Shown: piece after piece, positions 7,534 to 9,756 of the stretch
Numbering within the stretch: position 1 is the first letter of the stretch
Layout of the letters: the number at the start of each line of letters is the position of its first letter
NCBI GenBank assembly: GCA_030432175.1
Contig: JAUIHU010000128.1
Span: forward strand, 1-9,756
Reading direction: 5' to 3'
DNA length: 9,756 bases
Source of the DNA: Verrucomicrobiia bacterium
GTDB taxonomy: Bacteria; Verrucomicrobiota; Verrucomicrobiia; Limisphaerales; JAUIHU01
Program-made: the position numbers and the translations under genes
The notes under the pieces: generated by a model
The model's database searches: none
The model's input: only the letters and a program-made list of their open reading frames with translations
Told to the model about the DNA's origin: nothing

Positions 7534-8636
7534 ACTGGTTCGAATGGAAGTGAAACTATCGTCGCGTCCAGATCGGAATCGGCAGAGCCCAGTTTGAGCT
7601 TGGATCCAGGTTGGTTGCATTCCTTGCGAGCGTATCCTAATGCGATCCATCTGCCGTACTTCGGAGATTTCAAAACACTGGTGAGATAGCCCACTTTGCG
7701 AGCTCCATTAAATAGTTCAACACCCGGTTCGGGAGCTTCGGTTATTTCTTCGGGTAACCAAAATCCCCGCAGACTCTTGGCGACCTGGCCGTAGGTCCGG
7801 ATCCGTGCGATGACTTCTTGTCCGATGTAACAGCCTTTGTTGTAACTGATTCCCGATTTCTCCAAACCGGTTTCAGGCGCCAGGTTGGATTCATTCATGT
7901 CAACGCCATACCGAGGCCAGCCAGCTTCGATGCGACGCTGTTCCTGAGCGATTTGCCCGATCCATGTAGGGTTGAATTGAGTAGCTGGTTGAGTCCAATG
8001 TTCAGCAAGTTTCAAAAGCTCATCCCAGGGAGCCAGCAGGTCATAGGCTTCGAATCCCCATCGACTGCGACGGATCAACACCAGCTCAGATTCCAACTCG
8101 GTGGGGATGGACAGGACGCCCAGTTCAGTGTCTGGAACAGATTGGATTTCCGGGTGGCTTAGCAAAGCGGCTTTGGCTTGGGATCCGATCAAACTCATAG
8201 AGCCATAGTCGTCAGAGACATCCACGATCTCGACGTCATCTGCAATGATGTATTTCTCCAATCGCTGAACAACTTTCTCCGTCAGGCCAGGTTCGAAGTC
8301 GATCAGGATTTCGTCTTTTAAAATATAAATGTTTAGATCGGCTTCGAGTTTCCCTTTCGAATTCACCAGACCGGCGGTGACGCCATATCCAGTGGGGAGA
8401 GATTCCAATTGGTTTGTTACCTGTCCATTTAAAAAACGGATCCGATCTTCCCCTAGCAGACAGATTCTTCCCCGGGAGCTTTGACTGATGAGTCCGACCC
8501 CGTTATCGAATGCCTGGTATTCTGAATCAATGTCTGTGAATAAGCGAGGGCTGCTTCCGGATTCATCCCAATCCGTGTCGCCCTTGGATTCGATTTGTTC
8601 GTTTAGCCAGCTGTTCCAGTTTTCTTTAGATGACAT
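7512..8636 (-). CDS. ygfZ: YgfZ/GcvT-like folate-binding protein
   Basis: This 374-residue cytosolic protein belongs to the aminomethyltransferase (GcvT) fold and carries KGCYIGQE (267-274). That is the YgfZ signature, with the cysteine known to be essential in E. coli YgfZ. Family members use tetrahydrofolate to help maintain certain Fe-S enzymes, such as the tRNA methylthiotransferase MiaB. Supporting blocks are RFLNGQVTNQLESL (about 67-80), NSKGKLEADLNIY (about 92-104) and RWGFEAYDL (about 192-200). The start is the ATG at 8636, served by AGGGAAG seven bases upstream. An in-frame TTG two codons earlier sits too close to that site. It begins 25 bp after the stop of the haem protein gene and is probably co-transcribed with it. 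True glycine-cleavage T protein is less likely because of the KGCYxGQE motif. Confidence 0.88.
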   Translation of the reverse strand: MSSKENWNSWLNEQIESKGDTDWDESGSSPRLFTDIDSEYQAFDNGVGLISQSSRGRICLLGEDRIRFLNGQVTNQLESLPTGYGVTAGLVNSKGKLEADLNIYILKDEILIDFEPGLTEKVVQRLEKYIIADDVEIVDVSDDYGSMSLIGSQAKAALLSHPEIQSVPDTELGVLSIPTELESELVLIRRSRWGFEAYDLLAPWDELLKLAEHWTQPATQFNPTWIGQIAQEQRRIEAGWPRYGVDMNESNLAPETGLEKSGISYNKGCYIGQEVIARIRTYGQVAKSLRGFWLPEEITEAPEPGVELFNGARKVGYLTSVLKSPKYGRWIALGYARKECNQPGSKLKLGSADSDLDATIVSLPFEPVQGLGAV

Positions 8637-8643
8637 ATGCAAA

Positions 8644-8650
8644 CTTCCCT
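8644..8650 (-). promoter_or_regulatory. Ribosome binding site deciding the ygfZ start
   Basis: On the minus strand AGGGAAG lies seven bases before the ATG at 8636, but only one base before the competing TTG codon at 8642. The spacing supports ATG as the start. It falls in the 25-bp gap after the upstream haem protein gene. Confidence 0.7.
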
Positions 8651-8661
8651 GTGGTTGCAGT

Positions 8662-9756
8662 TCAATCTGCCTGAAAAATGTATTCCAGCAAGTCGGACAT
8701 CTCCTGAGGCGACCAATCTTCTTCCAGGTTCTCAGGCATCAGCGACTGTGGCAGCGCTTTCAGTGATTTAATCTCATCTCGGTCAAAGTCCTGAATGATT
8801 GCATACGGGAATTTGAGGGTGATTTTATTGCCTGTTTCCTGATGAATGACCCCTTGAGCTGTTTGTCCATTTTTCAAATTGATTTGATAGAGTGTGTAGC
8901 GGGAGTCGATCTCCTGAGATGGGTTCAGAATGGCATTTAAAAATGCTGATTTGCCCATCGCTAAGGCTGCTTCCAGGTCTGGCCCTACTGCTTTACCAGC
9001 GCCTCTCAACTGGTGACATGAGGCGCATCGTTCTTCATACAATTTTTTTCCTGAGGCGAGAGACCCTGTCTTGTTTAATGCCTCAGCCCAAAACTTCATC
9101 TCTTCGGATGCGGATGCTTCTGTGGTTGTCTCAGGTTTGTATTGTTGAATCCATTGCTCAACCCAAGGAGCATCCCTGTTCTCCAGCGCTGAACGAAAAT
9201 CGCGTGGCAGTTCGGTCCAGGAAAATTCTCGCTCTGCCCAGCCATCCAGCGCAGAACGCAAACGGTCGGTGTTGGACAACCAATAATTCACGGCACGCTG
9301 TCTCAACTGCGGCGTCAATTCTTCCCAACTTTTCAGGTAGATCCCGCCCAACTGATCGGCGCCAGTGTCGATGATGTCCGCCACCAATGCCCGCACCTTC
9401 TCCGGTTGCACAGCAAGTAGGCCTTTTTGAAGCCATTCTGCCTGAGGGTTCACTGGAAATTGTCGCAGGTATTGAATGGCTCGGATCCGATCTTCAGCGC
9501 CAGTTTGTCGGTCCAGCGCCATGGACTGCGCCGCTTGAAAATTGGATTCAATCGACTTTTCGATGGCCTGCTGGATACCGGGGTTGTTTTTCAATGAAGG
9601 GTTTTTCCGCAAGGCAGCCAGTTTTTCTGAAGCCAGCCAATCTATCGGACCTCGTTCATTCTTTTTTTCTGTCGCCGTGAGACATATTTGAACCAACTCC
9701 AAGGGATCTTGCCTTTCCGCCACGGACGCCCAGTCCCGCCACCAGTTCAATGTTGT
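8662..9756 (-). CDS. PVC-type haem-binding (CxxCH) cytochrome-like protein, 5'-truncated
   Basis: The frame is open to the right edge, so the N-terminus is missing and 364 residues are seen. The first 220 or so residues are helical and rich in Leu, Trp and Gln, consistent with HEAT-like repeats. The C-terminal domain begins at LASGKKLYEERCASCH, with haem-attachment motif CASCH at about 244-248. GPDL follows at about 258-261, then NPSQEID..Y (about 278-287), NGQTAQGVIHQETGNKITL (about 296-314) and SLMP (about 338-341), where Met340 is the likely distal haem ligand. This order is the 'Pirellula/Verrucomicrobium-type putative haem-binding domain' usually found at the end of large exported proteins with a membrane-bound dehydrogenase-like propeller. 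The missing part probably holds that propeller and a signal peptide. Its role in periplasmic electron transfer, perhaps sugar oxidation, is inference. ygfZ follows by 25 bp. Confidence 0.88.
   Translation of the reverse strand, partial: TTLNWWRDWASVAERQDPLELVQICLTATEKKNERGPIDWLASEKLAALRKNPSLKNNPGIQQAIEKSIESNFQAAQSMALDRQTGAEDRIRAIQYLRQFPVNPQAEWLQKGLLAVQPEKVRALVADIIDTGADQLGGIYLKSWEELTPQLRQRAVNYWLSNTDRLRSALDGWAEREFSWTELPRDFRSALENRDAPWVEQWIQQYKPETTTEASASEEMKFWAEALNKTGSLASGKKLYEERCASCHQLRGAGKAVGPDLEAALAMGKSAFLNAILNPSQEIDSRYTLYQINLKNGQTAQGVIHQETGNKITLKFPYAIIQDFDRDEIKSLKALPQSLMPENLEEDWSPQEMSDLLEYIFQAD

Noticed and set aside
7512..8636. Glycine cleavage T protein (gcvT)
   Set aside because: The fold is shared, but the KGCYIGQE motif identifies the YgfZ branch and no gcvH or gcvP is adjacent.
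8892..9374. 160-residue plus-strand open frame
   Set aside because: Antisense to the haem-binding protein, which carries a clear CxxCH domain.

Overview
This window looks like ordinary chromosomal DNA from a member of the PVC superphylum, most likely Verrucomicrobiota. The main evidence is the gene at the right edge. It carries a single C-terminal CxxCH haem site in the arrangement typical of the Planctomycetes/Verrucomicrobia-type 'putative haem-binding domain' proteins. A secreted PQQ-repeat propeller whose mature end begins with a QWRGP-type motif and a DUF1802 protein fit the same assignment. The phylum call is inference from gene families; no rRNA or marker gene is present.

Layout from left to right. 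(1) The 3' end of a polysaccharide-export tyrosine autokinase (Wzc/CpsD-like) runs rightward to 1132 and meets a strong bidirectional hairpin terminator (1161-1194). (2) On the minus strand follow mtnP (5'-methylthioadenosine phosphorylase), a Maf/YhdE nucleotide pyrophosphatase and a DUF1802 protein. Transcription there runs from DUF1802 to maf (56 bp gap); mtnP lies 270 bp further on and probably has its own promoter. (3) Diverging from DUF1802 is a stand-alone beta-ketoacyl synthase with an intact Cys-His-His triad but an altered C-terminal glycine-rich loop. Its last codons run into a perfect 7-bp tandem repeat (13.9 copies). After that come a GC-rich repeat-like patch and a second strong bidirectional terminator (5173-5211). 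(4) A secreted PQQ-repeat beta-propeller on the minus strand diverges from a plus-strand, C-terminally membrane-anchored protein of unknown function, with candidate promoters for both between them. (5) The right end holds a minus-strand pair, a haem-binding (cytochrome c-like) protein that runs off the window followed by a YgfZ-type folate-binding protein. The 3' end of ygfZ overlaps the anchored protein gene by 22 bp.

The genes are mostly unrelated housekeeping or envelope functions (nucleotide and methylthioadenosine salvage, lipid-type condensation, Fe-S maintenance, exported propeller and cytochrome) in short transcription units that switch strand often. I found no mobile element, CRISPR array, tRNA, rRNA or recognisable defence or biosynthetic cluster, and I do not see a convincing undescribed system. 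The most unusual structures are the heptanucleotide array at the end of the ketoacyl synthase gene and the GC-rich repeat next to it. The tail-anchored protein of unknown family and the altered synthase loop come next.
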